Shown piece by piece: positions 31,461-41,036 of a DNA stretch of 64,000 bases. Positions within the stretch are counted from its first letter, which is position 1, and every line of letters begins with the position of its first letter. The position numbers and the translations under genes were made by a program. This DNA comes from Paenibacillus sp. DCT19 (GTDB taxonomy: Bacteria; Bacillota; Bacilli; Paenibacillales; Paenibacillaceae). The DNA is taken from the NCBI RefSeq assembly GCF_003268635.1, contig NZ_CP029639.1:147501-211500 (forward strand). The letters are read 5' to 3'. The notes beneath the pieces are model-generated. The model was not told the DNA's origin and did not search any database. It saw nothing but the letters and a program-made list of their open reading frames with translations.

Positions 31461-32500
31461 TTGGGGGAAATGATAAAAGATTGGCTACAGAACACAACGG
31501 TCAGACGTTTTCTGATCCTGCTGTTGTTCTGTTTGGTGTTATTCAGCATGGGGAGTATGCTGCACATGATTTTGCTGTTGTTCCTCGTGACCTATGTCAT
31601 GAATCGGCTACAGCACTTCATTACAGGACAGTTAAATCGGCTATTTCCGATTAACTATAAGGTCGTTGTCATTTTGCTGTATTTGATTGTGATTGCGGCG
31701 ATTGTGCTAGGTATATCTAAGTATTCGCCAAGGATTGTGGATCAGGTCATACAACTGACAAATGAAATCATTAAGTTTCTGGACACGGCAGAAGGCGATA
31801 ATTATGCATCGAAGATTGCAGGGTATTTGCAGTCATTTGATATCAAGAACTATACGAATAATGCACTGAAGTATATTTTTGCTCTGAGTAAAGGGCTGGA
31901 GTTTATTTTGCTGGTTATTATTCTTAGTCTGTTCTTCCTGCTGCAAAAGCAAGAAATCGTCAAATTCACGTCCAAGTTCAAAACAAGTAAGCTCGGCTGG
32001 TTCTATAAAGAAGTCGCTTACCTTGGAGATAAATTCGTATCTTCCTTCGGTAAAGTCATTGAAGCTCAGCTATTGATTGCGGTGTTCAACACTGTGCTTA
32101 CAATGTTGGGATTATGGATTCTTGGATATCCGTATCTGTTCGCACTGACCATTCTGGTATTCCTATTGAGCTTGGTTCCCGTTGCGGGGTTGTCATCTCA
32201 CTGGTACCATTGTGTCTGATTGGTTATCAGATCGGCGGATTGCAGCTTAGCATTATCGTTGTTATCATGATTATCATCATTCATGCGCTGGAGACATATT
32301 TCTTGAATCCAAAGTTAATGGCGCACAAAACCAAGCTTCCGATGTTCTACACATTTATCGTATTGATTCTGTCACAGCATTTCCTCGGAATCTGGGGACT
32401 GATCATCGGAATTCCGATCTTTGTATTCCTGTTGGACATCCTTGATGTAAATAAGATGGAGAAGTCAAACGAACCGGTGCGTGTCGATTCGAAGCTGTAG
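31461..32500 (+). pseudogene. AI-2E family membrane transporter, frame broken once
   Basis: Multi-spanning membrane protein of the AI-2E/TerC-YdiK-type exporter family. The first frame stops at 32219 after LVPVAG, and the missing VVISLVPLCLIGYQIGG lies in the next frame, ending at 32500. One G added to GGGG at 32186-32189 restores about 346 residues with eight or so helices. The start is ambiguous: TTG at 31461 suits GAGGTGA upstream; ATG at 31470 and GTG at 31452 are alternatives. The family includes solute and antiporter functions, so the name does not prove autoinducer transport. Confidence 0.82.
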
Positions 32501-32565
32501 CTAAATGTAACGCTTGTGAGTGTACTGCATAGTAGTACCACATGTAGCGTGTGAAAATAGTGAAG

Positions 32566-32605
32566 AACGCCTCCCTGATTGATCGAGGGAAGGCGTTTTT
32601 TGTGT
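32566..32605 (+). terminator. Intrinsic terminator between convergent genes
   Basis: Stem AACGCCTCCCT / AGGGAAGGCGTT (one bulge), then TTTTTTGTG. It closes the AI-2E transcript; the opposing minus-strand operon ends at 32697. Confidence 0.85.
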
Positions 32606-32696
32606 ACATTTTTACCTAGTATAAGAAATGCATTGCTCATACTAGAATCATTATTTTTAACTATATGTATTACATTTATAGATGATCGCTCTACTG

Positions 32697-33299
32697 CTAT
32701 AACCAGCCCTTCTCTTGGGCAATGCGTATGGCTTCTACACGATTTTTAGCCTCTAGCTTATTGAAGGCTTCCGATAGGTAATTGCGGACTGTGCCGTAGG
32801 ACAGATGAAGTGATGCTGCGATCTGGTTAGCGTTCATGCCTGTGGCGGCGAGTTTCAACATTTCTCTCTCTCGTTCGGTTAGCGGATTAACACCTTTGGA
32901 TGCGCCAAAAATAAGTTCGGGAGATACCTCTCGTCCGCCTCCCATAACACTTCGAATCGCCTGAGCCAAGCGGTCACTTGGTTCATCTTTCAGCAAATAA
33001 CCTTGCACGCCTGCTTGAACCGCACGCTCTAGAAAACCTGGCCTTGCGAATGTGGTTAGGATGATGATGCGGCAGGGGTCATCTTGTTGTTGTAAATGCT
33101 CTGCTACGTCAAGCCCGCTCATGACTGGCATTTCAATATCCATCAAGGTGAGATCCGGCCTTAGAGAGGAAATTAACTTCAATGCTTCCTCGCCGTTACC
33201 GGCTTCACCAATCACTTCGAAGTCATCTTCCAGATCAAGCAGCGAGGCGAGAGCACCCCGAAGCATGCGTTGATCCTCTGCAATTAAAATTCGAATCAT
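32697..33299 (-). CDS. NarL/DesR-type response regulator (YvfU-like)
   Basis: Two-domain regulator of 200 residues. The receiver domain (1-120) has the acidic pair ED (8-9) and phosphoacceptor Asp54 in LMDIEMP. The C-terminal LuxR-type HTH (about 135-195) has LTEREREMLKLAATGMNANQIA. Its ATG overlaps the kinase stop (ATGA), so the pair is translationally coupled. It probably controls the ABC exporter genes upstream in the same operon. Confidence 0.9.
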   Translation of the reverse strand: MIRILIAEDQRMLRGALASLLDLEDDFEVIGEAGNGEEALKLISSLRPDLTLMDIEMPVMSGLDVAEHLQQQDDPCRIIILTTFARPGFLERAVQAGVQGYLLKDEPSDRLAQAIRSVMGGGREVSPELIFGASKGVNPLTEREREMLKLAATGMNANQIAASLHLSYGTVRNYLSEAFNKLEAKNRVEAIRIAQEKGWL

Positions 33300-34429
33300 G
33301 ATGATACTCCTCCTTGGGAATCACTTACGATTAATGGGAAGAAAAAGGATAGCTCGGTTCCTGCTGAATCGGAAGAAATCTGAAGAGAGCCATCGATCAG
33401 GTTTAGCCGCTCTGACATACCCCTTAGACCGTTACCCTGAGGTTTGCTGGAGTCTATCCCCTGGCCATTATCCCTAACTCGTAGCCTTATCCCTTCCTGC
33501 GTGCGTTCAATTGATAGTGTACATCGTGTGGCTTGACTGTGTTTGACAATGTTCGTAACCGCTTCAATAAGACATAGGCTTGCCATGTTCTGCGTTAAGT
33601 CTGGCACATCATCGTAGGAGTCCTGCTCCTGAGTCACTTGAAGCGAAATATCCGCACTCTTTAACATCTCTATCGCATCTGCGACTGCTTCAGGAATGCT
33701 GATGGCTCGCATATCCGAAACGAGCTGACGCACCTCACGCAGGGCAGCACGGGAAGTCCGTTCGATCTCGCGTGCCTCCTGAACGGCTCGTTCTGGATTT
33801 TTGGCGATTAGCTTGGTCACGAGTTCACTCTTAAGGGTGATTAGAGATAACGTATGTCCCATGGTGTCATGCAAATCTCGGGCGATGCGCATGCGTTCCT
33901 CACGCTTAATCAGTTCTTTAATATGCTGCTGAGCTTCATCGAGCTGAGCCTCCAGCTGCCGCTGTTGCATCATGGACCGAATGCCATAAGGAGACGCAAG
34001 CATGATGAGGTAGAAGGGAGTGAAGAACATGAGCTGAGAAGCTGTCAGTGACGAGAAATGAATAGCAATGGGAATGGTCTGAAGAATGGCGAACACCAAT
34101 AGAAACAGGCGAAACATCCGTTTATCTGTATACCATCCAATAAAATTCGCTGTGAAAAACCCTAGAAAAAACATGTTTGGATCGATCACGGTACTCAAGA
34201 TAAGTACAGTAAGCATCTGTAACGTAATCCAATAGGAAAATAAAACGGTTCCTGCTGTCATATACAGCTGACGATAGGTCAGGATAAACACAAGGAAAGC
34301 AGAGAGCCCAATATATAGTTCATGACCACGGGCTACCCATAAATAATAGATTGGCATGGCCAAGTAGATCATCCAAATGTATGGATAGAAGCCATATCGC
34401 TTCGGGAAAATCTCAAACTTCTGAAGCAT
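33296..34429 (-). CDS. DesK-type sensor histidine kinase (YvfT-like)
   Basis: Membrane kinase of 377 residues with about five N-terminal helices (15-150), a coiled-coil linker, a HisKA_3 dimerisation domain with His187 in RDLHDTMGHTLSL, and an HATPase_c domain with DNGQGI and GLRGMSERL. There is no large extracellular loop, so like DesK it may sense a change in the membrane itself, or the state of the ABC exporter. AAAGGAGG precedes the start, within the end of the permease gene. Confidence 0.9.
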   Translation of the reverse strand: MLQKFEIFPKRYGFYPYIWMIYLAMPIYYLWVARGHELYIGLSAFLVFILTYRQLYMTAGTVLFSYWITLQMLTVLILSTVIDPNMFFLGFFTANFIGWYTDKRMFRLFLLVFAILQTIPIAIHFSSLTASQLMFFTPFYLIMLASPYGIRSMMQQRQLEAQLDEAQQHIKELIKREERMRIARDLHDTMGHTLSLITLKSELVTKLIAKNPERAVQEAREIERTSRAALREVRQLVSDMRAISIPEAVADAIEMLKSADISLQVTQEQDSYDDVPDLTQNMASLCLIEAVTNIVKHSQATRCTLSIERTQEGIRLRVRDNGQGIDSSKPQGNGLRGMSERLNLIDGSLQISSDSAGTELSFFFPLIVSDSQGGVSS

Positions 34430-34438
34430 AGATGAGGG

Positions 34439-35176
34439 TTAAGCCTCCTTTTGTTTGCTGCGAATATAAGTGGATATTAACATAAACACGATCAGGTACG
34501 CTGTCAAAATTAGTATATCACGGAAAGCTGGCACGTTACCGCTAACGATCGCCCAGGCGCCGTTGCCAAAGCTGTTCGACGGAAGCCAGCTTCCGATCTG
34601 ACCCAGCCACGACGGCATAATATCGAGCGGCATCCACATGCCGCCAAGAAGAGCAAGCGAGAGATAAAGAGCATTGCTAAGACCACTGGCGGTGTCGACC
34701 TTGCGTAAGGTTCCGATGCAAGTGCCTAGAGCAAGAAAGGGTAGCGACCCAGCTAGAATCCATAGGGCACAGCCCACCCATTGTAGGGCAGATAAGGAAA
34801 CACCATTAATCAAATATCCAGCCGTAAAAATAACGATGATGGAGAACAGGTGTACCGTCGTCTGACCAACCATTTTTCCACCAAAGTAAATAACATCTGA
34901 TAGCGGGGTTACCCGCAGATACGAGACCCAACCATGTACACGTTCCTGAACCAAACGTATGCCGAGGGTCATGATGGATGAACCCATTACGCTGAAACAG
35001 GTCATGGACATTAAGTAGTGAGCATTCCATTGCTCAGCGTCAACAGCGTCCGTTGTGAAGATCCGAGTATATAGTACGTAGAATATGACAGGCATCATCA
35101 GAGACCAGAAGATAAAGTAAACGTTGCGAAACATGCGGAGCATCTCCATCCGCGATTGTACAAGCAATGTAGACAT
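34439..35176 (-). CDS. ABC-2 type exporter permease (YvfS-like)
   Basis: Membrane subunit of 245 residues with six predicted helices and the ABC-2 fold. It starts two bases after the ATPase stop, with its ribosome binding site AAGGAGG inside the last ATPase codons. With the ATPase and two-component system it has the order of B. subtilis yvfRSTU. Relatives (LnrLMN) export or resist membrane-active antibiotics; substrate here is unknown. Confidence 0.87.
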   Translation of the reverse strand: MSTLLVQSRMEMLRMFRNVYFIFWSLMMPVIFYVLYTRIFTTDAVDAEQWNAHYLMSMTCFSVMGSSIMTLGIRLVQERVHGWVSYLRVTPLSDVIYFGGKMVGQTTVHLFSIIVIFTAGYLINGVSLSALQWVGCALWILAGSLPFLALGTCIGTLRKVDTASGLSNALYLSLALLGGMWMPLDIMPSWLGQIGSWLPSNSFGNGAWAIVSGNVPAFRDILILTAYLIVFMLISTYIRSKQKEA

Positions 35177-35178
35177 GT

Positions 35179-36162
35179 TTATTGTTCCTCCTTCATCGTA
35201 GCAAGCAGCTCAGCATAAGCGTCGTCGAGTTGTCCCGTTTCAATACGGATGTCCCGTATAGGTAGCTGGCGTTGGATTACATCACGAATCAGTGTATCTG
35301 TATCGGTGGTGTAGAGGCTCCAGCGTCCGTTACGATATTCTACTTGTTCAACGTTAGGTAGCATCGCAATCTGAGCTTCAATGTGTACGTTCGGTGAGTT
35401 AGCGTTCATGTTGTTGTGATCAAGCTGTGTGTCTAACGGGATAGCTGATTCCCCAGGTATCATTCCATGCTGAGCGGAAAAAGAAAGAATACGCTTGGTA
35501 AGCCCCGACTTAAGACTCTCCGGTGTTCCATCCGCAATGATTCTACCTTCGCTAAATAGAATAATCCGATCAGCCGCTTCGTCCGCCTCCTGAAGATAAT
35601 GCGTGGTGAAAAGCACCGTTTTACCCGCCTGTGTCAATTGGCGAACCTGTTTCCAAAAATATTTACGTGTCTCCGAATCCATACCTACCGTGGGTTCATC
35701 CAAAAATAAAAGTTTTGGATCTCCTGCCATTGCGAGGGCAAAGTTCAGGCTGCGTTTCTGACCACCCGATAGTTTCTCGGCTCTTCTCTTCAGGTCGATC
35801 TGTGACAGTCCAGTCAATCGCTCGATTTCATCTATTGGAAGGGGACTGTGGTAATAACTGTGAACCATGTGGATGATCTCACGCACCGTCAATCCATCGA
35901 TGACACTTACATCCTGTAGCATGACTCCAATCTGCTGGCGTACCTGCTGCTGTTTGGGAGACTGTCCTAATACGGTGATGTTCCCGGAGGTCGGTTTACA
36001 CATTCCCAGAAGCATCTTCATCGTTGTAGTCTTGCCTGCTCCATTCGGGCCGAGGATTGCTACAATTGAGCCAGACTGGATTTCAAGAGAAAGGTTGCTA
36101 ACCGCGAGCTTGCTTTTAAATTGTTTGTTTACATGTTCAAGCTGAATGATGGGGGAATTCAT
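35179..36162 (-). CDS. ABC exporter ATPase (YvfR-like)
   Basis: ATPase of 327 residues: Walker A GPNGAGKTT (about 37-45), signature LSGGQKRSL, Walker B LLFLDEP, H-loop TTHYLQEADEAADR. The C-terminal 100 residues are an accessory domain common in drug-export ATPases. First gene of a four-gene minus-strand operon; promoter presumably in 36163-36300. Confidence 0.9.
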   Translation of the reverse strand: MNSPIIQLEHVNKQFKSKLAVSNLSLEIQSGSIVAILGPNGAGKTTTMKMLLGMCKPTSGNITVLGQSPKQQQVRQQIGVMLQDVSVIDGLTVREIIHMVHSYYHSPLPIDEIERLTGLSQIDLKRRAEKLSGGQKRSLNFALAMAGDPKLLFLDEPTVGMDSETRKYFWKQVRQLTQAGKTVLFTTHYLQEADEAADRIILFSEGRIIADGTPESLKSGLTKRILSFSAQHGMIPGESAIPLDTQLDHNNMNANSPNVHIEAQIAMLPNVEQVEYRNGRWSLYTTDTDTLIRDVIQRQLPIRDIRIETGQLDDAYAELLATMKEEQ

Positions 36163-36363
36163 CTGTACTCACGTCCTTCGTTTTGATCTAACTTCATTTT
36201 AGAGGGCGAAGGAGTAGGGTTTTAGTAAGAGTTGTCATGACTTTTAGGTGACAACTGTCATCTTTTACGAATGGAACGAATCAAGATGCAATATGATTAG
36301 ATGAGACTCCCTCTATTAGGGAGGGAGGTTCAAGCGGTGCGTTTTAATAGAGATCATAGAGGG

Positions 36364-36377
36364 TGAATGCGCATTCA
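36364..36377 (+). promoter_or_regulatory. Perfect palindrome, cre-like, before glcK
   Basis: TGAATGCGCATTCA is a perfect 14-base palindrome and fits the CcpA-binding consensus except one position (A to T in the AA pair). It lies about 140 bases before glcK in the 355-base gene-free stretch 36163-36517, near a short hairpin CTCCCT / AGGGAG at 36308-36325. Confidence 0.45.
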
Positions 36378-36402
36378 TGAAGAGCGTGTGACAGTGTTCA
36401 CA

Positions 36403-36455
36403 ATAGCGCCAGGACTGGGATAGCAAAGGTCTTATCGTCCTTGACCCAGGCGTAT
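36403..36455 (+). promoter_or_regulatory. Stem-loop in glcK leader
   Basis: CTGGG / CCCAG and AAGG / CCTT stack with small internal loops (GCGCCAGGACTGGGATAG opposite CCTTGACCCAGGCG), giving a long imperfect hairpin 60 bases before glcK. No U-tract. It may be a leader structure; no known riboswitch is recognised. Confidence 0.35.
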
Positions 36456-36517
36456 CCTTCAATTATAGTTGGTACGTAGGATTAAACTATTTTAGATAGA
36501 TAAAGGTGGCTTGCAGC

Positions 36518-37468
36518 ATGTCTGAGAAAATCTACGTTGGGGTCGATCTCGGCGGAACAGCAATTAAGGTCGGTATATGCGATGATCAAGGTCAACTTAA
36601 GCATACGTATGAAGGACCGACAGAAGTGGATAAGGGCGTAGATACGGTTATCGCCAACATCGAGAAGTATGTCCGTCATATCGTTGCCGAGTCGCCGTAT
36701 AGCTGGGAACAGCTTGAAGGTGTCGGTGCTGGAGTTGCCGGGTTCACGAATGTACGTGAGGGAATTATTGTCCTTGCCCCTAACATTGGATTTCGGAATG
36801 TACCTATTCGTTCGATTCTGGAGGAGCGTCTGGGCAAGCCAGTCAAAATAGATAATGATGCCAATGTTGCGGCGCTTGGCGAAGCTTGGGCGGGTGCCGG
36901 CAAAGGTGTAGATAACTGCGTATGTTACACGCTGGGTACAGGCGTTGGCGGCGGCTTGATCTTGAACGGCACAATATATCAAGGGTTCTCCGGTATGGCG
37001 GGTGAACTGGGGCATATTAATGTGGTTCCTGATCTGGAAGCAATTAAGTGTGGTTGTGGCAAAATGGGATGTTTAGAGACAGTATCGTCTGCAACGGGGA
37101 TTATCCGTATGGCAAAGGATGCTGTAGAACGTGGGGATCATACTTCGCTTGCTCTTGTTGATCGAATCGCTGCGAAGGAAGTATTTGATGCTGCTAAAGC
37201 GGGCGATGAAGTGGCACTGCGGATCGTTAATCGTGCTGCATTCTACCTGGGTAAATCGATGGCTACAGTAGCGGCTGTTATTAATCCGGAAGTGTTCATT
37301 ATTGGTGGCGGTGTATCCAAAGCGGGTGACTTCCTGTTTGACGAGATCCGTACTGTATTTGCTCAATTAACCCCAGAACCACTGCAGGGCGGCGTTAAGA
37401 TTCTGGAAGCTACACTTGGCAATGATGCAGGTATTGTGGGTGCGGCAGGTCTTCTCTTGCGTTCCTAA
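36518..37468 (+). CDS. glcK: ROK-family glucokinase
   Basis: Cytoplasmic kinase of 316 residues that phosphorylates glucose with ATP, feeding PTS-independent sugar into glycolysis. It has the N-terminal phosphate motif GVDLGGTAIKVG (6-17), the ROK signature with DNDANVAALGEAW and GTGVGGGLIL, and the zinc-binding CGCGKMGCLET. ATG at 36518 follows AAAGGTGGC. In B. subtilis glcK is also essential for catabolite repression by glucose. Confidence 0.93.
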   Translation: MSEKIYVGVDLGGTAIKVGICDDQGQLKHTYEGPTEVDKGVDTVIANIEKYVRHIVAESPYSWEQLEGVGAGVAGFTNVREGIIVLAPNIGFRNVPIRSILEERLGKPVKIDNDANVAALGEAWAGAGKGVDNCVCYTLGTGVGGGLILNGTIYQGFSGMAGELGHINVVPDLEAIKCGCGKMGCLETVSSATGIIRMAKDAVERGDHTSLALVDRIAAKEVFDAAKAGDEVALRIVNRAAFYLGKSMATVAAVINPEVFIIGGGVSKAGDFLFDEIRTVFAQLTPEPLQGGVKILEATLGNDAGIVGAAGLLLRS

Positions 37469-37518
37469 TCAACTGTAACAGTATAAACCGACAGCAATAT
37501 GATAAGGAGGGGACATAT

Positions 37519-38418
37519 ATGCTTGAAGGTGAAGTTTCACCGAACACAGGCGCCACGCTCATTATCATTACGGGTATGTCCGGGGCGGGAAAGACCATTG
37601 CAGTTCAGAGCTTGGAGGATCTTGGCTTCTTCTGTGTAGATAATTTACCACCCGTGCTGATTCCAAAATTCGCAGAGTTGATTGAGCAGTCCAATGGTAA
37701 GATTGGCAAGGTCGCTCTTGTTATTGACTTAAGAGGGCGTGAGTTTTTCACAGCGTTGTCCGAGTCGTTGAACTACATTAAAGATCATTTTACCATCCAT
37801 TGCGAGATTTTATTCCTGGATGCTACAGATTCTGTCCTTGTTCAGCGGTATAAAGAGAGCAGACGTAGACATCCTTTAGCTCCGGAAGGCATGCCGCTAG
37901 ACGGTATCCGGCTTGAGCGCAAAATGCTGGAGGAGCTTAAAAACTCTGCCACTCAGGTACTCAATACTAGCACGATGAAACCGGCTCAATTGAAGGAACG
38001 GATTATATCCCGTTTTTCTCATTTAGAGAGCCATATGTTATCTGTAAATATAACGTCATTTGGATTTAAATACGGAATACCGATTGATGCCGATCTGGTA
38101 TTTGATGTTCGTTTTTTGCCTAACCCGCATTATATTGACCATCTGCGTCCAAATACAGGACAGAACAGCGATGTATACGAATACGTTATGAAATGGCCAG
38201 AAACCCAGTCCTTTCTGACCAAATTGCTGGATATGCTGCATTTCCTGATTCCGCAATACCGGAAGGAAGGCAAGAGCCAGGTTATTATTGGAATCGGTTG
38301 TACCGGAGGCAAGCATCGTTCGGTAGCAATATCCGAATATTTGGGCAAAATGTTGGGAAGCAGCGAGACTGAGGCTGTTACCGTGAGCCATCGCGACGCT
38401 GACCGGGATCGTCATTGA
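37519..38418 (+). CDS. rapZ: RNase adapter / nucleotide-binding protein RapZ (YvcJ)
   Basis: P-loop protein of 299 residues. Walker A is GMSGAGKT (about 19-26); DLRGREFF and the C-terminal GIGCTGGKHRSV motif mark the RapZ/YvcJ family. In E. coli RapZ controls GlmZ decay; in B. subtilis YvcJ binds and hydrolyses nucleotides and affects competence. AAGGAGGGG precedes the ATG. It is followed after 13 bases by yvcK in the conserved rapZ-yvcK-whiA set. Confidence 0.93.
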   Translation: MLEGEVSPNTGATLIIITGMSGAGKTIAVQSLEDLGFFCVDNLPPVLIPKFAELIEQSNGKIGKVALVIDLRGREFFTALSESLNYIKDHFTIHCEILFLDATDSVLVQRYKESRRRHPLAPEGMPLDGIRLERKMLEELKNSATQVLNTSTMKPAQLKERIISRFSHLESHMLSVNITSFGFKYGIPIDADLVFDVRFLPNPHYIDHLRPNTGQNSDVYEYVMKWPETQSFLTKLLDMLHFLIPQYRKEGKSQVIIGIGCTGGKHRSVAISEYLGKMLGSSETEAVTVSHRDADRDRH

Positions 38419-38431
38419 AGAGGGTGAAGGG

Positions 38432-39418
38432 ATGAAAGAAGCCGGACCACGAAGAGAACGTCCGAGAATTGTAGTCATGGGCGGGGGAACCGGATTATCC
38501 GTGATGCTGCGCGGTTTAAAAGAAAAGCCGCTAGACATCACGGCCATCGTCACGGTTGCTGATGACGGTGGAAGTTCAGGCATTCTACGTAATGAGTTGC
38601 ATATGCCGCCTCCGGGCGACATTCGTAACGTACTCACGGCGCTAGCTGACGTAGAGCCACTGCTATCGGATATGCTGAGTTATCGTTTCAACACAGGCGC
38701 AGGGCTTGCAGGCCACAGCTTGGGGAATTTAATTTTGGCGGCAATGACAGATATATCAGGCGACTTCGTAACCGCTGTGCGGGAACTTAGCCGCGTGTTT
38801 GCTGTTCGGGGTGAGGTGCTTCCCGCAGCTGGTCAGGCGGTTGTGCTACATGCTGAGATGGAGGATGGATCGATTGTTACAGGCGAGTCCAAAATACCTG
38901 AAGCAGGTGGGCGCATTAAACGCGTTTTTCTTGAACCGGATCACGTGGAGCCGTTGCCAGAGGCTGTAGAAGCTATTCGCCAAGCGGATGCGATACTAAT
39001 TGGGCCAGGAAGTCTGTATACGAGTATTCTGCCTAATCTGCTAGTACCTAAGTTAGCTGAAGCTGTCGTTGAGGCTGACGCAGTTAAAATGTTTATATGC
39101 AATGTTATGACACAGCCAGGAGAAACCGATGACTATACCGTAAGTGATCATCTCAAAGCGGTTCATGAGCATATAGGTCATCAGCTCTTTGACTATGTCA
39201 TCGTTAATAATGGTGAAATTCCACTGCAAGTTCAGAATAGATATGCAGAAAAAGGAGCAAAACCAGTAGTATTAGATATGAATGTGCTGAAGAGTTCTGG
39301 ATATCAGGTTGTCGCAGATACGTTGGTTCTATTCCGTACCTATCTTCGTCACGATGCCGACAAGCTCAGCCATCACATCTATCAACTAGTACAAAATTGG
39401 ATGTTACGGAAGAGGTGA
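38432..39418 (+). CDS. yvcK: Gluconeogenesis factor YvcK/GlmR
   Basis: CofD-like fold protein of 328 residues binding UDP-sugars; needed for growth on gluconeogenic carbon and for normal cell-wall precursor supply. The nucleotide motif GGGTGLSVMLRGLKE is at about 16-30, with DDGGSSGILR and PGSLYTSILPNLLV further on. The codon run containing five G at 38483-38487 is intact here. It sits between rapZ and whiA with spacings of 13 and 6 bases. Confidence 0.93.
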   Translation: MKEAGPRRERPRIVVMGGGTGLSVMLRGLKEKPLDITAIVTVADDGGSSGILRNELHMPPPGDIRNVLTALADVEPLLSDMLSYRFNTGAGLAGHSLGNLILAAMTDISGDFVTAVRELSRVFAVRGEVLPAAGQAVVLHAEMEDGSIVTGESKIPEAGGRIKRVFLEPDHVEPLPEAVEAIRQADAILIGPGSLYTSILPNLLVPKLAEAVVEADAVKMFICNVMTQPGETDDYTVSDHLKAVHEHIGHQLFDYVIVNNGEIPLQVQNRYAEKGAKPVVLDMNVLKSSGYQVVADTLVLFRTYLRHDADKLSHHIYQLVQNWMLRKR

Positions 39419-39424
39419 AGTCCC

Positions 39425-40363
39425 ATGTCGTTTGCAGCACAGACCAAAAAAGAATTAACGATGATTGAGAGTGAACCGTGCTGCGAAAAGGCGGAACTTT
39501 CAGCCCTCATCCGTATGCTTGGTGCGGTGCAGTTATCGAATAAAAAAGTGATCTTAGATATTTCGACGGAGAATGCCGCTATTGCTAGACGGGCATACTC
39601 TCTGCTTAAAAAGCATTTTCAAGTGCATACGGAATTGCTTGTCCGCAAAAAAATGCGGCTGAAAAAGAACAACGTGTATATTGTTCGTATTCCGACCATG
39701 GTACAAGAGATTTTAAAGGATTTGTACATCGTATCCGAAGGCTTTTTGTTCACACCAGGAATTAATCAGGAGCTGCTTCGGAAAAACTGTTGTAAACGAG
39801 CTTATCTCCGCGGTGCCTTCATGGCTGGTGGCTCGGTGAATAACCCTGAGGGCTCCTCCTACCATCTGGAGATTGCATCTATGTATGAGGAGCACTGCCA
39901 AGCCTTGGTTGATCTAGCTAATGAATTTCATCTTAATGCCCGGTGTATAGAACGCAAAAAAGGATTCATCCTATACATCAAGGAAGGCGAGAAAATTATT
40001 GAGCTGCTCAGCATCATTGGTGCACACCAAGCTTTGTTTAAGTTTGAAGATGTTCGCATTATGCGCGATATGCGGAATTCCGTGAATCGGATCGTCAACT
40101 GTGAGACGGCAAACCTGAACAAGACCATTGGAGCTGCTGTAAGACAGATCGATAACATCAAGCTTTTGCAAAAGGAAGTTGGCCTAGAGTCCTTACCTGA
40201 GAAGCTGCGTGAAGTGGCTGAAGTGCGACTTGCCCATCCTGATATTAACTTGAAGGAAGTTGGCGAGTTGTTGAAGGGGACAGTCAGTAAATCTGGGGTA
40301 AACCACCGTTTGCGTAAAATTGATGAGCTAGCCGAGAAAGTTCGTAATGAACGAATGGGTTAG
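39425..40363 (+). CDS. whiA: DNA-binding protein WhiA
   Basis: Protein of 312 residues with an N-terminal LAGLIDADG-like (degenerate homing endonuclease) domain and a C-terminal helix-turn-helix ([31 protein letters not shown]). In Streptomyces it controls sporulation; in Bacillus it affects cell division and chromosome segregation. GAGGTGAAG precedes the ATG. Last gene of the rapZ cluster before a separate promoter. Confidence 0.94.
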   Translation: MSFAAQTKKELTMIESEPCCEKAELSALIRMLGAVQLSNKKVILDISTENAAIARRAYSLLKKHFQVHTELLVRKKMRLKKNNVYIVRIPTMVQEILKDLYIVSEGFLFTPGINQELLRKNCCKRAYLRGAFMAGGSVNNPEGSSYHLEIASMYEEHCQALVDLANEFHLNARCIERKKGFILYIKEGEKIIELLSIIGAHQALFKFEDVRIMRDMRNSVNRIVNCETANLNKTIGAAVRQIDNIKLLQKEVGLESLPEKLREVAEVRLAHPDINLKEVGELLKGTVSKSGVNHRLRKIDELAEKVRNERMG

Positions 40364-40553
40364 GCCGTTAGAGGCCGGAGCTCTCACTAAGGTTAGAATT
40401 ATTCGTATTTTCAACCGTTGTTGGGCAACATTAACTCATGTGCAGAGAAGCGAGGAACGTCTTCCTGAAGTATGATTCCGTGTCAATATCATGTCCTTGA
40501 TTGGGAGTTCATTCCTGACTGGTTTTTTTCTTCTAGTGTCCTGCACAGGTTAA

Positions 40554-40562
40554 TGGTATAAT
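40554..40562 (+). promoter_or_regulatory. Extended -10 promoter of the HPr-type gene
   Basis: TGG immediately before TATAAT (40557-40562) forms an extended -10, 60 bases before the start codon. No good -35 is seen at 17 bases. It lies in the 258-base gap after whiA. Confidence 0.5.
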
Positions 40563-40621
40563 GTTATATAAATATAATTGTGTATTTAATGTCTAGATTT
40601 CATAATAGGGGGTAAGTTTCT

Positions 40622-40891
40622 ATGACAAAGCACCCGGTAGTTGTCCGTTTGAAAACGGGTCTCCATGCCAGACCTGCGGCACTGTTCGTTCAAGAGGCGA
40701 ATAAGTACTCATCTGAAGTGTTCGTCGAGAAGGACGACAAGAAAGTAAATGCAAAAAGTATCATGGGGATCATGAGTCTTGCAATCAGTACAGGTACGGA
40801 AATCCATATTAGTGCTGAAGGCGCGGACGCCGAACAGGCTGTAAACGCTTTAGTTAGTCTGGTTAGCAAAGAAGAGCTTGAAAACCAATAA
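40622..40891 (+). CDS. HPr-family phosphocarrier at the crh position
   Basis: Protein of 89 residues. It carries the active-site His15 (KTGLHARPAA, 11-20) and the regulatory Ser46 (KSIMGIMS, 45-52). B. subtilis Crh at this locus (yvcJ-yvcK-yvcL-crh) has Gln15 and cannot take part in PTS transfer. Here both sites are present, so the protein could act as HPr in sugar transport and, after Ser46 phosphorylation by HprK (5674), as CcpA corepressor. GGGGGTAAG precedes the ATG. Whether a second ptsH exists cannot be told from this window. Confidence 0.92.
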   Translation: MTKHPVVVRLKTGLHARPAALFVQEANKYSSEVFVEKDDKKVNAKSIMGIMSLAISTGTEIHISAEGADAEQAVNALVSLVSKEELENQ

Positions 40892-40912
40892 GATATGACT
40901 GAACGATTGAAG

Positions 40913-40934
40913 AAGTCCCGAAAGGGGCTTTTTT
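40913..40934 (+). terminator. Intrinsic terminator after the HPr-type gene
   Basis: Short stem AAGTCCC / GGGGCTT with GAAA loop and a T run. Confidence 0.85.
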
Positions 40935-41036
40935 GCGTTTCAGAGCCAAGGTATGCAACATTTTGGAATTTGCTCCGTCTGTTAAGGTATCAAATCACTT
41001 TGAATTTGAGATGTTAACTATAAGGAGGCTACGGTC

